Shown here: piece after piece, positions 25,765 to 35,383 of the stretch | Layout: each line of letters starts with the position of its first letter | Position numbering within the stretch: position 1 is the stretch's first letter | DNA from: an uncultured Pseudomonadota bacterium | Lineage (GTDB): Bacteria > Pseudomonadota > Gammaproteobacteria > Burkholderiales > SG8-39 | DNA: 64,000 nt | Assembly: GCA_903834835.1 (NCBI GenBank) | Contig: CAILKO010000072.1 | Span: forward strand, 26,729 to 90,728 | Reading direction: 5' to 3' | The notes under the pieces: model-generated | The model's input: only the letters and a program-made list of their open reading frames with translations | Database searches by the model: none | Told to the model about the DNA's origin: nothing | Translations under genes and position numbers: made by a program

Positions 25765-28443
25765 ATGTCCCTGACTGTTCCCGAGCTTACAGACACCTCG
25801 GTGGGTGTCGATTCCGCGCTGACAACGCACATGGCGCTTGAACGCGCGCGTATCGACGCACTCTTTCGCGTGTCGAGGGTGGGGCATTTCGCGGCGCCGG
25901 TCAGTGCGGGTCTGCTCGTGGCGCTTCTGTGGGGCGAAGCTGTGGCGGGCGTGCTGCTCGCATGGCTGGCATGCGTGGTGCTGGTACGCATGGGCCGCTA
26001 TGCACTGCACCGGGCATACGCGCGCCGTATTGCGGGTACGGATCCGCGTCGCTGGGAACGCTGTTTCGCGATCGGCGCCTTCGCCTCCGGGGCATGCTGG
26101 ACCTATCCAGTGCTGACGTTATTCATGGTCATCTCGCCGGTTCAGCAGATGGCGCTCATGTTCATCGTCGGGGGGACGGTGCTCGGCGGTTCTGGACTCT
26201 ATGCGGCGAGCAGGCTCGCCTTCCTGAGCTTTGCGCTGATGCCGCTTCTGGCGCTCGCCGGGATCCTCGGTATACAGCCGGATCTCGTCTGCGTGCTCCT
26301 TGCGGTCGCTGTGCTGTTCGCTGGTGCGGCAATGATCAGAATGCACCGCGACCTGCACCGCAACGTCATGGGGTCCATCTCCGCGCGACTGGAGACCGAT
26401 ACGCTGCTTGCCCGCCTGCGCGAGAGCGAACTCAGACTGCGCGAGGCGATCGAGCACTATCCGGGCGGTTTTGCACTCTGGAGTCAGGACGGGCGACTCG
26501 TGATGTGCAACGGATTTTTTGCGCATCTCTATGGAGACGGAAGGTCCGCGGAGCAGTTGGTCGGAGCGCGGCCGGAAGAATTCTCTCGTCAGGCCGCGCG
26601 GGTGGAAGTGCGTCCTGGCGCCGCGCAGGACGGCCAGAAGAGCTGGCTGGAGCAGGCAGGAACGGACGGTGAAATCGACAGCACACGCCGTGCCATACAT
26701 CAGGTGTGCCTGCGCGACGGGAGATGGATGCAGGCGCGCGTGGCGCGAACAGCGAACGGCGCGTCGGTCGCCATCATCGATGACATTACGGAACTGAAAC
26801 GTGCGCAGGGCGCCTATCTTGACCTTATCGCCGAAGAGGACCTGATCCTCGATACGCTGCCCATCGGCGTCGCATTTCTCGAGCGGGACGCAATCGTGCG
26901 CTGCAATCGCAGTCTCGAGTCCATGCTGGGTTACGCCGCAGGCGAGTTGACGGGCAAGCCGGTTGAGGTGCTGTTTCATTCCGAGGCGGTATGGGACGGC
27001 GTGCGACAGGAAGCGATCCGGCGGCTGGCCGAGGGGCCTATCATCGAGGGCGAAGTCCGACTTGCGTGCAAGGACGGGGCCGCGCTCTGGTGCCGCACGA
27101 ACGGGCGTGGTTCCGAGGTGGACGGACGTCTCACCGGAATATTTACCTACGCGGATACGGAGGCGCGCCGCTCGGCCGAGGATGCGGTCAGGCGCAGCGA
27201 ACTCATGTACCGCAGTCTCGTCGAAACTTCGAACGACCTGATCTGGACGATAGATGCCGCCCAGCGCTGGACCTATGTCAATCCGGCGGCGGCGGAGCGG
27301 ATATACGGACTGCCTGCACGATCGATCCTGGGGCGACGATTCCACGACCTGTCCGTCGAGACCGCGCGCGAGCGTGACGAAGCGGTGATGGCCGCGGTAC
27401 TACGCGGCGAAGCAGTCCACGACTATGAGACGCGCCATCTCGCACGCGACGGAAGCCAGGTGGATATCTCGGTCAATGCGGTGCCGCTCCGCGATTCCCG
27501 GGGCCGCGTGTCGGGCGTGACGGGGACCGCACGTGACATTACTGCCCAGAAATACTCGGTCGCACAGCTGCACGAGAGCGTCGAAAAGCTCAGGCTCGCG
27601 GTCGAGGCCGCCGACCTGGTTTACTGGGAATGGGACTGTCGCCAGGGGGGAGCCGGTTTCGAGGCGACGCTCGAGGCGATTGCCGGGCCGGGCGCCTCGA
27701 ACGGGGGCGACGGCTGGTCCCTCCATCCCGATGACCGCGAAGAGGAGGCGCGGGTGCGCGCTGCAGCGCTGCGCGGCGAGAGTAGCTATCAGGTCGAATT
27801 CAGAATTCTTTCCGAGGCGGGCGGGATTCGATGGATTGCCTCGCGCGGCACCACGCTGCGTAATTCCATGGGCAGCGCCTCGCGCATGATCGGCGTGTTC
27901 CAGGACATTACCGAGCGCAAGCGCAGCGAAGACGAGGCGCGCTATATGGCGTATCACGACATGCTTACCGGTCTTCCGAACCGGCGACTGTTCGATGATC
28001 GACTGAAGCAGGCGGTGTATTCGGCTCAGCGGCAGGACGCGAAGATCGCAGTGCTCGCCATCGATCTCGATCACTTCAAGCAGGTGAACGACAGCCTCGG
28101 ACACCGTGCAGGGGACGTGGTACTGCGCGATGTTGCCGGGCGTCTTGCGGGCTGTGTTCGTCGCTCGGATACGCTTGCACGCCACGGCGGCGACGAGTTC
28201 GTGATCCTCGCTCCGGATCTGAAGGAGGACACGGATGCGCAGTCGATCGCAGAGAAGCTGCTCCACGCGCTGCGCCCGGGCTTCCCGGCGGGAGACCGCA
28301 ACTTCGGCATCGGCGCGAGCATCGGCATATCCATCTACCCGGGCGATGCTCAGGATTCCGAGACGTTGATGCGCAACGCGGACGCGGCGATGTACCGCGC
28401 GAAGGAACAGGGGCGGAACGGCTTTCGCTTCTACGGGCGCTAA
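25765..28443 (+). CDS. Membrane-anchored multi-PAS diguanylate cyclase
   Basis: Signalling protein of 892 residues making c-di-GMP from two GTP. The N-terminal ~200 residues contain about five membrane helices. Next come a PAS-like domain (about 218-340), a second PAS (about 355-475), a third PAS (about 477-595), a fourth of PAS-fold-3 type (about 600-715) and a C-terminal GGDEF domain (about 725-892). The catalytic motif is intact GGDEF, and RRSD ends five residues before it, matching the RxxD product-inhibition site. The domain start DMLTGLPNRRLFDDRL is standard. No EAL domain is present. It lies 84 bases after glcF but may be unrelated in function. The ABC exporter gene begins immediately after. 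Confidence 0.9.
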   Translation: MSLTVPELTDTSVGVDSALTTHMALERARIDALFRVSRVGHFAAPVSAGLLVALLWGEAVAGVLLAWLACVVLVRMGRYALHRAYARRIAGTDPRRWERCFAIGAFASGACWTYPVLTLFMVISPVQQMALMFIVGGTVLGGSGLYAASRLAFLSFALMPLLALAGILGIQPDLVCVLLAVAVLFAGAAMIRMHRDLHRNVMGSISARLETDTLLARLRESELRLREAIEHYPGGFALWSQDGRLVMCNGFFAHLYGDGRSAEQLVGARPEEFSRQAARVEVRPGAAQDGQKSWLEQAGTDGEIDSTRRAIHQVCLRDGRWMQARVARTANGASVAIIDDITELKRAQGAYLDLIAEEDLILDTLPIGVAFLERDAIVRCNRSLESMLGYAAGELTGKPVEVLFHSEAVWDGVRQEAIRRLAEGPIIEGEVRLACKDGAALWCRTNGRGSEVDGRLTGIFTYADTEARRSAEDAVRRSELMYRSLVETSNDLIWTIDAAQRWTYVNPAAAERIYGLPARSILGRRFHDLSVETARERDEAVMAAVLRGEAVHDYETRHLARDGSQVDISVNAVPLRDSRGRVSGVTGTARDITAQKYSVAQLHESVEKLRLAVEAADLVYWEWDCRQGGAGFEATLEAIAGPGASNGGDGWSLHPDDREEEARVRAAALRGESSYQVEFRILSEAGGIRWIASRGTTLRNSMGSASRMIGVFQDITERKRSEDEARYMAYHDMLTGLPNRRLFDDRLKQAVYSAQRQDAKIAVLAIDLDHFKQVNDSLGHRAGDVVLRDVAGRLAGCVRRSDTLARHGGDEFVILAPDLKEDTDAQSIAEKLLHALRPGFPAGDRNFGIGASIGISIYPGDAQDSETLMRNADAAMYRAKEQGRNGFRFYGR

Positions 28444-28446
28444 GTG

Positions 28447-30261
28447 ATGCAGGGAAAAGCAAGCGGCGAGCGGCATCGGGGCTACTCCTGGCTGAAGCTC
28501 GCAGTCTTCATGCTTCCCTACCGCGCGCGGATAACCGGTGCGATGCTCGCCTTGCTGATTGCTTCCGGCGCGGTCCTGGCGCTCGGGCAGGGGCTTAAGT
28601 ACGCCATCGATCACGGCTTCGGTAGCGGCGACCCGCGCATGCTGGACCAGGCGCTCGCTGCGCTGGTCGGAATCGCGGCGCTACTCGCGCTCGCGACCTA
28701 CACGCGGTTCTACCTGATGATGACGACCGGCGAGCGCGTGGTCACGGACCTGCGGCGCGCGGTCTTCGACCATATCCTGGAGCTTGAGCCCGCGTTTTTC
28801 GAAAGCACGCGCACGGGGGAGGTCATATCTCGGCTTACCGCCGACACCATGCTGTTGCAGCAGGTGATCGGTTACGGGGTGTCGATGTTCCTGCGCAATC
28901 TCCTGATGATGTTCGGCGCGGTGGTGATGCTTTTCGTGGTGTCGTGGAAGCTCGCACTGCTGGTCCTCCTGGGCATACCCGCGACGCTGGTGCCGATGCT
29001 GCTCATGGGGCGGCGTGTGCGACGCCTTTCACGCGATAACCAGGACCGGGTCGCGGATGTGTCGACCTACGTGGACGAGACCGTGCACGAGATCCGGACG
29101 GTGCAGGCTTACGTGCATGAGGCGCGTGACCGGGAGGGATTTGCGCGCCAGGCGGAGGCTGCATACCTTGCCGGGCAGGCCCGCATCCGGCAGAAGGCGA
29201 TGCTGATCGGGCTTGTGATTCTCGTGGCGTTCTGCGCGGTCGGCGGAATCCTGTGGGTGGGCGGCAACCAGGTGCTGGCCGGCACGATGACCGCGGGCCA
29301 GCTTTCCGCGTTCGTGTTCTATGCGGGCATCGTCGCGAGCGGCGCGGGCACGGTGTCTGAAGTCTGGGGCGAATTGCAGCGCGCCGCGGGATCCACCGAG
29401 CGCCTGATCGAGCTCCTTGAGGCCGCGCCCGGTATATCGGCGCCGCCTGCTCCGGTGGTCCCGGTCGCGCCTGTGCGCGGCGCGATCGGCTTTCGGTCGG
29501 TCGGATTCAGCTACCCGTTGCGACCGGGTGCACGGGCGCTCGACGGCCTGAATATCGATATCCGGCCCGGCGAACGCGTCGCATTCGTGGGCCCGTCCGG
29601 CGCGGGCAAGACCACGCTCTTTTCGCTGTTGATGCGTTTCTACGACGTGCAGGATGGCGCAGTCACGATCGACGGCGTGGATATTCGCACCATGGACCCG
29701 CGGGCACTGCGGGGGCTGATCGCGGTGGTGCCGCAGGAGCCGGTAGTTTTTGCCACGACCGTTCTGGAGAATGTGCGCTACGGGCGTCCGGATGCGAGTC
29801 GCGAGGAAGTGCTTGCCGCCTGCGAGCGCGCCTATGCGCGCGAATTCGTCGACGCGTTGCCGGATGGGCTCGATACCGTTCTGGGGGAACGCGGGATCAC
29901 GCTCTCCGGCGGCCAGCGGCAGCGGCTTTCCATCGCGCGCGCGCTCCTTGCGGATCGCCCCATCCTGCTGCTGGACGAAGCGACGAGCTCGCTTGATGCA
30001 GGGAGCGAGGGGATGGTGCAGCGCGCGCTCGAGAACCTCGAGGCAGGCCGGACAACGTTGGTCATCGCGCACCGGCTCGCGACCGTCCGGCACGCGGACC
30101 GGATCGTGGTACTCGATCGCGGGCGGGTCGTGGCTCAGGGGCGCCACGCCGAACTCATGCGGCAGGGCGGGCTGTACGCGAGCCTGGCCGCGCTCCAGTT
30201 TCTCGACGTCGGACCCGACGTGGCGACAGCAGGGGAGGAAATTCCGGCTAGCCCGCCATAA
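28447..30261 (+). CDS. ABC exporter, MsbA/ABCB-type half-transporter
   Basis: Fused membrane and ATPase half-transporter of 604 residues that would act as a homodimer in the inner membrane. Six transmembrane helices occupy about residues 20-320. The ATPase has Walker A GPSGAGKTT, signature LSGGQRQR, Walker B ILLLDEATSS and the switch histidine in VIAHRLAT. The family includes lipid and drug exporters; the substrate cannot be told from sequence. ATG 28447 is preceded by an in-frame GTG at 28444 that overlaps the stop of the cyclase gene, so translational coupling is likely. Confidence 0.9.
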   Translation: MQGKASGERHRGYSWLKLAVFMLPYRARITGAMLALLIASGAVLALGQGLKYAIDHGFGSGDPRMLDQALAALVGIAALLALATYTRFYLMMTTGERVVTDLRRAVFDHILELEPAFFESTRTGEVISRLTADTMLLQQVIGYGVSMFLRNLLMMFGAVVMLFVVSWKLALLVLLGIPATLVPMLLMGRRVRRLSRDNQDRVADVSTYVDETVHEIRTVQAYVHEARDREGFARQAEAAYLAGQARIRQKAMLIGLVILVAFCAVGGILWVGGNQVLAGTMTAGQLSAFVFYAGIVASGAGTVSEVWGELQRAAGSTERLIELLEAAPGISAPPAPVVPVAPVRGAIGFRSVGFSYPLRPGARALDGLNIDIRPGERVAFVGPSGAGKTTLFSLLMRFYDVQDGAVTIDGVDIRTMDPRALRGLIAVVPQEPVVFATTVLENVRYGRPDASREEVLAACERAYAREFVDALPDGLDTVLGERGITLSGGQRQRLSIARALLADRPILLLDEATSSLDAGSEGMVQRALENLEAGRTTLVIAHRLATVRHADRIVVLDRGRVVAQGRHAELMRQGGLYASLAALQFLDVGPDVATAGEEIPASPP

Positions 30262-30285
30262 TAGTAACATAAATGTTACTATTAT
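30258..30285. promoter_or_regulatory. Perfect palindrome, core TAGTAAC-N6-GTTACTA (site 1)
   Basis: 13-bp arms ATAATAGTAACAT and ATGTTACTATTAT are exactly complementary, separated by AA. The left edge overlaps the ABC-exporter stop codon and the site lies about 85 bases before pntAA. There is no T-tract, so it is not a classical terminator. The same core recurs at 44283-44302 and 55285-55304. Confidence 0.75.
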
Positions 30286-30368
30286 CCGGATCAAGGCGTT
30301 CCAGCCTCCCCGGAAACACCGGTTAGAATGCCCCGCGATCGCTTTCACAAAATCCGAAAAGGTAGCCC

Positions 30369-31490
30369 ATGAGAGTCGGCGTTCCCGCAGAGACGCGTGC
30401 GGGCGAGACACGTGTTGCCGTGACCCCGGAAACGGCAAAGAAGCTCGCCGGGTGGTGTGAGGTTCGTGTTCAGGCTGGCGCGGGCGAGGCCTCCGGCATC
30501 CCCGATGCCGAGTATCAGGTTGCGGGTGCGCAGGTGGTGGCGACAGCCGCGGAAGCCTGCGACGCCGATGTCGTGCTCAAGGTGCGCGCTCCTGTGGATT
30601 CGGAACTTGCCTTCCTCAGACACGGCAGCACGCTGATCGGCCTGCTTGAACCCTTCAACGCCGCCGCACTGGAAGCCCTGGCGGCGCGCGGCGTGAACGG
30701 CTTTGCGATGGAATCGCTGCCGCGGATTTCGCGCGCCCAGCCCATGGACGTGCTGTCCTCCCAGGCCAACATTGCCGGCTACAAGGCGGTCGTGCTGGCC
30801 GCTGCGGAGTTCCACCGGTTCTTTCCGATGCTCATGACGGCAGCCGGCACGGTAAAGGCGGCGCGCGTGCTGGTGCTGGGGGCGGGCGTGGCCGGACTGC
30901 AGGCGATCGCGACCGCCAAGCGCCTGGGTGCCGTAATCGAAGCCTCCGACGTGCGGCCTGCGGTGAAGGAACAGATCGAGTCGCTCGGCGCGAAGTTTCT
31001 GGATGTTCCGTTTCTGACGGACGAGGAGCGCGAGATCGCAAAGGGCGTCGGCGGCTATGCGCGTCCGATGCCGCCCGACTGGATGAAGCGCCAGGCCGAG
31101 GCCGTACACCAGAAGGCCGTAATGAGCGACATCGTGATCACCACTGCGCTGATTCCGGGCAGGCCGGCGCCGAAGCTCATCCGCGACGACTCCGTGCGCC
31201 AGATGAAGCGCGGGTCTGTAATCGTCGATCTGGCCGTCGAGCAGGGCGGCAACGTCGAAGGCTCAGAGGCAGGGAAGACGGTAATCCGTCACGGCGTGAA
31301 GCTGATCGGCCTGTCCAACCTTCCCGCGACGGTGCCCTTCGACGCCTCGGCGCTCTATGCGCGGAACCTGTACAACTTCCTGTCGCTCATGCTCGACCCG
31401 AAGACCGGCGAGTTCAAGATCGACATGGAGGACGAAGTGGTCGCGGGCACCCTGGTGTGCGCGGATGGAAAAGTCACGAAACGGGGGTAG
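30369..31490 (+). CDS. pntAA: NAD(P) transhydrogenase subunit alpha part 1 (PntAA)
   Basis: NAD(H)-binding domain I of the proton-translocating transhydrogenase, 373 residues, cytoplasmic. It has the N-terminal VGVPAETRAGETRVAVTP, the Rossmann pattern VLGAGVAGLQAIATAKRLGA and DLAVEQGGN. With PntAB and PntB it transfers hydride between NADH and NADP using the proton gradient. The alpha subunit is split into two genes here, as in many alpha- and betaproteobacteria. It is seven bases before pntAB. Confidence 0.95.
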   Translation: MRVGVPAETRAGETRVAVTPETAKKLAGWCEVRVQAGAGEASGIPDAEYQVAGAQVVATAAEACDADVVLKVRAPVDSELAFLRHGSTLIGLLEPFNAAALEALAARGVNGFAMESLPRISRAQPMDVLSSQANIAGYKAVVLAAAEFHRFFPMLMTAAGTVKAARVLVLGAGVAGLQAIATAKRLGAVIEASDVRPAVKEQIESLGAKFLDVPFLTDEEREIAKGVGGYARPMPPDWMKRQAEAVHQKAVMSDIVITTALIPGRPAPKLIRDDSVRQMKRGSVIVDLAVEQGGNVEGSEAGKTVIRHGVKLIGLSNLPATVPFDASALYARNLYNFLSLMLDPKTGEFKIDMEDEVVAGTLVCADGKVTKRG

Positions 31491-31497
31491 GGGCAGA

Positions 31498-31824
31498 ATG
31501 ACCGGAACCGTAGATCCGACCATCATCAACCTGGTGGTCTTCGTGCTGGCGATCTTCGTCGGCTACCACGTCATCTGGAACGTCACGCCTGCGCTGCACA
31601 CGCCGCTCATGAGCGTGACCAACGCGGTCTCGTCAGTGATCATCGTTGGCGCCATTCTCGCTGCCGGGCCGACCGAAGTGAACTTCGGCTCCGGCATGGG
31701 GCTGCTTGCAGTCGCGCTTGCGGCGGTCAACGTCGCGGGCGGCTTCCTGGTCACCCAGCGCATGCTCGCGATGTTCAAGAAAAAGCAATCTTCGGCCAGG
31801 CAGAAGGCGACGGAGCAGAAATGA
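31498..31824 (+). CDS. pntAB: NAD(P) transhydrogenase subunit alpha part 2 (PntAB)
   Basis: Membrane part of the split alpha subunit, 108 residues with three helices (INLVVFVLAIFVGYHVIW, SVIIVGAILAAG, GLLAVALAAVNVAGGF). It contributes to the proton channel. ATG 31498 is preceded by a G-rich site; its stop overlaps the pntB start (ATGA). Confidence 0.94.
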   Translation: MTGTVDPTIINLVVFVLAIFVGYHVIWNVTPALHTPLMSVTNAVSSVIIVGAILAAGPTEVNFGSGMGLLAVALAAVNVAGGFLVTQRMLAMFKKKQSSARQKATEQK

Positions 31825-33221
31825 GCGCGAACCTGACCACGCTGCTCTACCTTGTGGCTTCGGTGTGTTTCATCCTGGCCCTGAAGGGACTCTCGCATCC
31901 CGAGACTGCGCGCCGCGGCAACCTGTTCGGAATCGCCGGCATGGCGGTCGCGGTGCTCACGACGCTCGCGCTCGTGTTTCGCGGGCATCTCGAGCTCATC
32001 CTGATCGCGATCGCGGTCGGGGGCGCGATCGGTGCGGTCGTGGCGCGGCGGGTCGAAATGACGCAGATGCCCGAACTGGTCGCGGCGATGCACTCGCTGG
32101 TGGGTCTCGCCGCGGTGTTGATTGCCGTGGCTGCGGTAGACAATCCCGGGGCGTTCGGCATCGTTGATCCGCTTCCGGCCGGCAACAAGCTTGAGCTCTT
32201 CATCGGCACTTTCGTCGGCGCGATAACGTTTTCCGGTTCGATCATTGCGTTCGGAAAGCTCGCGGGGCTGGGCAAGAGCTTCCGACTTTTCTCCAGTGCC
32301 TCGATCACTTTTCCCGGCCAGCATCTGCTCAATCTGCTGCTGGCGCTGGTGATGCTCGGCTTCGGAGTCGCGTTCTTTCTTGCCACGGACAAGGCATGGA
32401 CCGCGTTCATCGTGATGACGGCGATCGCGTTCGTGCTGGGCGTCCTGATCATCATCCCGATCGGCGGCGCGGACATGCCGGTGGTCATCTCGATGCTGAA
32501 CAGCTATTCCGGCTGGGCGGCGGCGGGCATCGGATTTTCGCTCGACAACAAGCTGCTGATCATCGCGGGCTCGCTGGTGGGTTCCTCCGGAGCGATCCTC
32601 AGCTACATCATGTGCAAGGCGATGAACCGCTCCTTCATCAGCGTGATCCTGGGCGGTTTTGGCGCCGTGGAAGGCGCGGCAGCAGGCGTTGAGCAGAAGG
32701 CGGTGCGTTCAGGTTCGGCGGACGATGCGAGCTTCCTCATGGCGAGCGCGGAGAGCGTAGTCATCGTCCCCGGTTACGGTCTTGCCGTCGCGCGGGCTCA
32801 GCACGCGGTAAAGGAAATGGTAGATCTGCTCGCGGCGAAGGGCGTAAATGCGCGCTTCGCGGTGCACCCTGTAGCCGGGCGCATGCCGGGCCACATGAAT
32901 GTGCTGCTTGCGGAGGCTGAAGTGCCCTACGACCAGGTGCTGGAGATGGAGGATATCAACAGCGATTTCTCCAACACCGATGTGGTGCTGATCCTCGGCG
33001 CAAACGATGTGGTGAACCCGCTCGCCTACGAGAAGGGCAGTCCGATCTACGGCATGCCGATACTCGATGTGCACAAGGCGCGCACCGCGATCGTCGTCAA
33101 GCGCAGCATGGCGGCGGGTTATGCGGGGCTGGACAATCCGCTCTTCTACATGGACAAGACCATGATGGTGTTCGGCGATGCGAAGAAGGTCGTCGAAGAC
33201 ATCGTCAAGTCCCTGCACTGA
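31821..33221 (+). CDS. pntB: NAD(P) transhydrogenase subunit beta (PntB)
   Basis: Beta subunit of 466 residues: about nine membrane helices (residues 1-265) then the NADP(H)-binding domain III. The latter has VIVPGYGLAVARAQ, FAVHPVAGRMPGHMNVLLAEA and LGANDVVNP. Length is normal. It is coupled to pntAB by a four-base overlap. Confidence 0.95.
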   Translation: MSANLTTLLYLVASVCFILALKGLSHPETARRGNLFGIAGMAVAVLTTLALVFRGHLELILIAIAVGGAIGAVVARRVEMTQMPELVAAMHSLVGLAAVLIAVAAVDNPGAFGIVDPLPAGNKLELFIGTFVGAITFSGSIIAFGKLAGLGKSFRLFSSASITFPGQHLLNLLLALVMLGFGVAFFLATDKAWTAFIVMTAIAFVLGVLIIIPIGGADMPVVISMLNSYSGWAAAGIGFSLDNKLLIIAGSLVGSSGAILSYIMCKAMNRSFISVILGGFGAVEGAAAGVEQKAVRSGSADDASFLMASAESVVIVPGYGLAVARAQHAVKEMVDLLAAKGVNARFAVHPVAGRMPGHMNVLLAEAEVPYDQVLEMEDINSDFSNTDVVLILGANDVVNPLAYEKGSPIYGMPILDVHKARTAIVVKRSMAAGYAGLDNPLFYMDKTMMVFGDAKKVVEDIVKSLH

Positions 33222-33286
33222 CGGCCCGGGCGAGGGATGCGATGCTGCCGGCCGTACGCAGTTCCCCTCGCTGACAGGTAGCGCAC

Positions 33287-33916
33287 TTGGCCGCACGCGA
33301 GCGGATACTTGAGCGGATACGCACGATGCAGGGCGGCCGGGCGCATCCGGTCGAGGACCCCGGCCGACCGCCTGCGCGCGGCCCGGTGCCCGATCCCGAG
33401 GACGACCCGGTAGCGCAGTTCTGCGCCCATGCGCGCGCCAGCGCCAGCACGGTCGAGCGGATCGGCACGCGGGCCGATGCACCGCGCGCGGTCGCAGAAT
33501 TCCTGACGCGTGAAGGCCTGCCGATGCATGGTTGTATCTGGCCTGCGCTCGCGGAGGGCGACTGGGCCGGCGCCGGCCTTGAATTTGCGGCACGCGGAGC
33601 CGGCAGCGAGGACAAGGTAGGCATCACCGGGGTGTTCTGCGCCATCGCCGAAACAGGAACGCTGATGCTCATCTCCGGGACCGGTACCCCTGCCACGGTG
33701 AGTCTGCTGCCGGAGACGCATGTCGCGCTCGTGCCGGCGTCGCGCATCGTGCGCTGCATGGAGGATGCCTGGGATCTCGCGCGCGGCGAACTGGGCGAGT
33801 TGCCGCGCGGCGTGAATTTCATTTCCGGCCCCTCGCGTACTGCGGACATCGAGCAGACGATGGTGCTAGGCGCACACGGCCCCTACCGGGTCCACATTCT
33901 GGTGCTGGACACTTGA
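33287..33916 (+). CDS. LutC/YkgG (LUD) family protein
   Basis: LUD-domain protein of 209 residues. Segments GITGVFCAIAETGTLML, VSLLPETHVALVPASRIV and GPSRTADIEQTMVLGAHGP are characteristic of LutC of the lactate-utilisation complex LutABC. No lutA or lutB is adjacent. The only sensible start is TTG 33287. It follows pntB by 65 bases and immediately precedes the frameshifted amidotransferase. Function outside a LutABC complex is uncertain. Confidence 0.85.
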   Translation: MAARERILERIRTMQGGRAHPVEDPGRPPARGPVPDPEDDPVAQFCAHARASASTVERIGTRADAPRAVAEFLTREGLPMHGCIWPALAEGDWAGAGLEFAARGAGSEDKVGITGVFCAIAETGTLMLISGTGTPATVSLLPETHVALVPASRIVRCMEDAWDLARGELGELPRGVNFISGPSRTADIEQTMVLGAHGPYRVHILVLDT

Positions 33917-33926
33917 GGCGGCGTGC

Positions 33927-34738
33927 ATGCGGACGCAGTTGCTGAAGATCGGTGTCTCACCCCGCCTGTTTCACCCTCAGCCGGAGGCTACCGGCATCCA
34001 GTCGCGGACCCTCCAGTACCTGGAGCAGTCGGTGGCCCACTGGATCATGTCGGGCAATGCGCTCGTGTTCATGGTCCCCACGGTCGATCAGGAAGGAGTG
34101 CTGCATCGCAGCGATCTGCGGCCGCGGAACTATGCGCAGGCGCTCGACGCCTTGGTGCTTCAGGGGGGGCGGACCTGAGTCCCGAACTCTACGGCGAGCG
34201 CACGCTCGATGCGCGCTGGGTGACGGACAGGTTGCGTGACGCTTACGAGATCGAACTGCTCGAGGCGTTCGCAGACCTGGGCAAACCCGTGCTCGGGATT
34301 TGCCGGGGTGCGCAACTCATCAATGTGGCGTTCGGTGGTTCGCTTATCCAGGACATCGCGACGCAGATCGGCACCGCAGCGGCGCATGTCGCGCCAGCCT
34401 ATGAGAAAAATCGCCACCCTGTGCGCTTCGTGCCGGGTTCGTCGCTTGACGCGCTCTACAGCAGTCAGGGTGGGGAAGCGACGGGCGGTGTCGTGTCCAT
34501 TTACCACCAGGCAGTACGAAGACTGGGAGGCGGACTCAGGATCGAGGCGGTGTCGCCGGAGGATGGAATCGTGGAAGCCATTCGCGGCACCGGGCCGAAC
34601 TATCTGTTGGGCATCCAGTGGCATCCGGAATTTCATCACCCGGGGGATGCGTCCGCGCTCGACTGCCGGCCGATACTCGATGAGTTCCTGCAGGCCGCCG
34701 CCGTCGCGCGTGGCAGCGGGGCCGCTCAGTCGACCTGA
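33927..34738 (+). pseudogene. Class I glutamine amidotransferase (gamma-Glu-GABA hydrolase-like), frameshifted
   Basis: Two overlapping frames together encode one peptidase-C26 type protein of about 270 residues. Bases 33927-34178 encode the N-terminus ending ALDALVLQGG and then hit a stop. The continuation, starting ADLSPELYGERT, runs in the next frame to 34738. It includes the nucleophile segment GICRGAQLINVAFGG (active Cys), VSIYHQAV and GIQWHPEF (active His). The switch falls at a run of seven G at 34163-34169; one extra G would restore QGGADLSPE. It may be a real frameshift or a homopolymer base-calling error. If intact it would hydrolyse gamma-glutamyl amides, as PuuD does in putrescine breakdown. 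Confidence 0.8.
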
Positions 34739-35211
34739 GGTTCGCGACGCCCTGTGGCGTCCGCCGCAGACTGCGGGCTGGAGAGGGCGACGGCCCAGTG
34801 GGTGTGGTTGCCGGATGCATCGTGCAGGGGCGTGCAGGCCAGTGCCACGGTCAGCCTGCTGCCATCGCGCCTGCGTACCTCAAGTTCCCTGCGCGTCGGA
34901 ACATTCCGGAAAACCGTTGCCGCGATCGCGTTGTCTCCCTCGAGGATGAGCGCCGCAACCGGGTAACGGCAGGCTTCCGTAGCGTGAAAGCCGAGTAGTC
35001 GCTCGAACTCACGGTTCACGCTGATGAACTGGGGCCGCTCGAGGCGGGAGTCCGCGATGCCCATCGCGACCCCGCACGCGGCGTAGGCAGCTCGATACAG
35101 TGCGCTTTCGGAGAGCAGGCTGAACAGTGCCGGGGCCGCCTGATCGCGTCGCGTCGGGAGGGGCTTGCGAGAGATCGGTAGCGGTGGTGTTGGATTGCAA
35201 AAAATTGTCAT
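34726..35211 (-). CDS. Small PAS-domain protein
   Basis: Protein of 161 residues with one PAS domain (about 40-150): ALYRAAYAACGVAMGIAD, PQFISVNREFERLLGF, then the beta-rich end RRELEVRRRDGSRLTVALACTPL. There is no output domain and no membrane helix, so it may signal by partner binding. Its 3' end overlaps the convergent amidotransferase gene by 13 bases. AT-rich sequence upstream (35212-35290) may hold its promoter. Confidence 0.72.
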   Translation of the reverse strand: MTIFCNPTPPLPISRKPLPTRRDQAAPALFSLLSESALYRAAYAACGVAMGIADSRLERPQFISVNREFERLLGFHATEACRYPVAALILEGDNAIAATVFRNVPTRRELEVRRRDGSRLTVALACTPLHDASGNHTHWAVALSSPQSAADATGRREPQVD

Positions 35212-35383
35212 GACTCATTTTGGCCATGACACTGCCGCAGCAGCAAGTCGCCAATCAAAAAAACTCAAATAAATTCAAAAGACTGTGAGATTTTCCACGG
35301 TCTTGCCGCCGGACCGGGCAATTCGAAGGCCGCGAATCAGGTGCCTGGGTGCCCGGTTTCTTGGGACAAACGTCAGGTCGGCG

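Noticed and set aside
30258..30285. Palindrome considered as a terminator of the ABC-exporter gene
   Set aside because: AT-rich stem of low stability with no T-tract, and the identical core recurs upstream of rmlB, where no terminator is needed.
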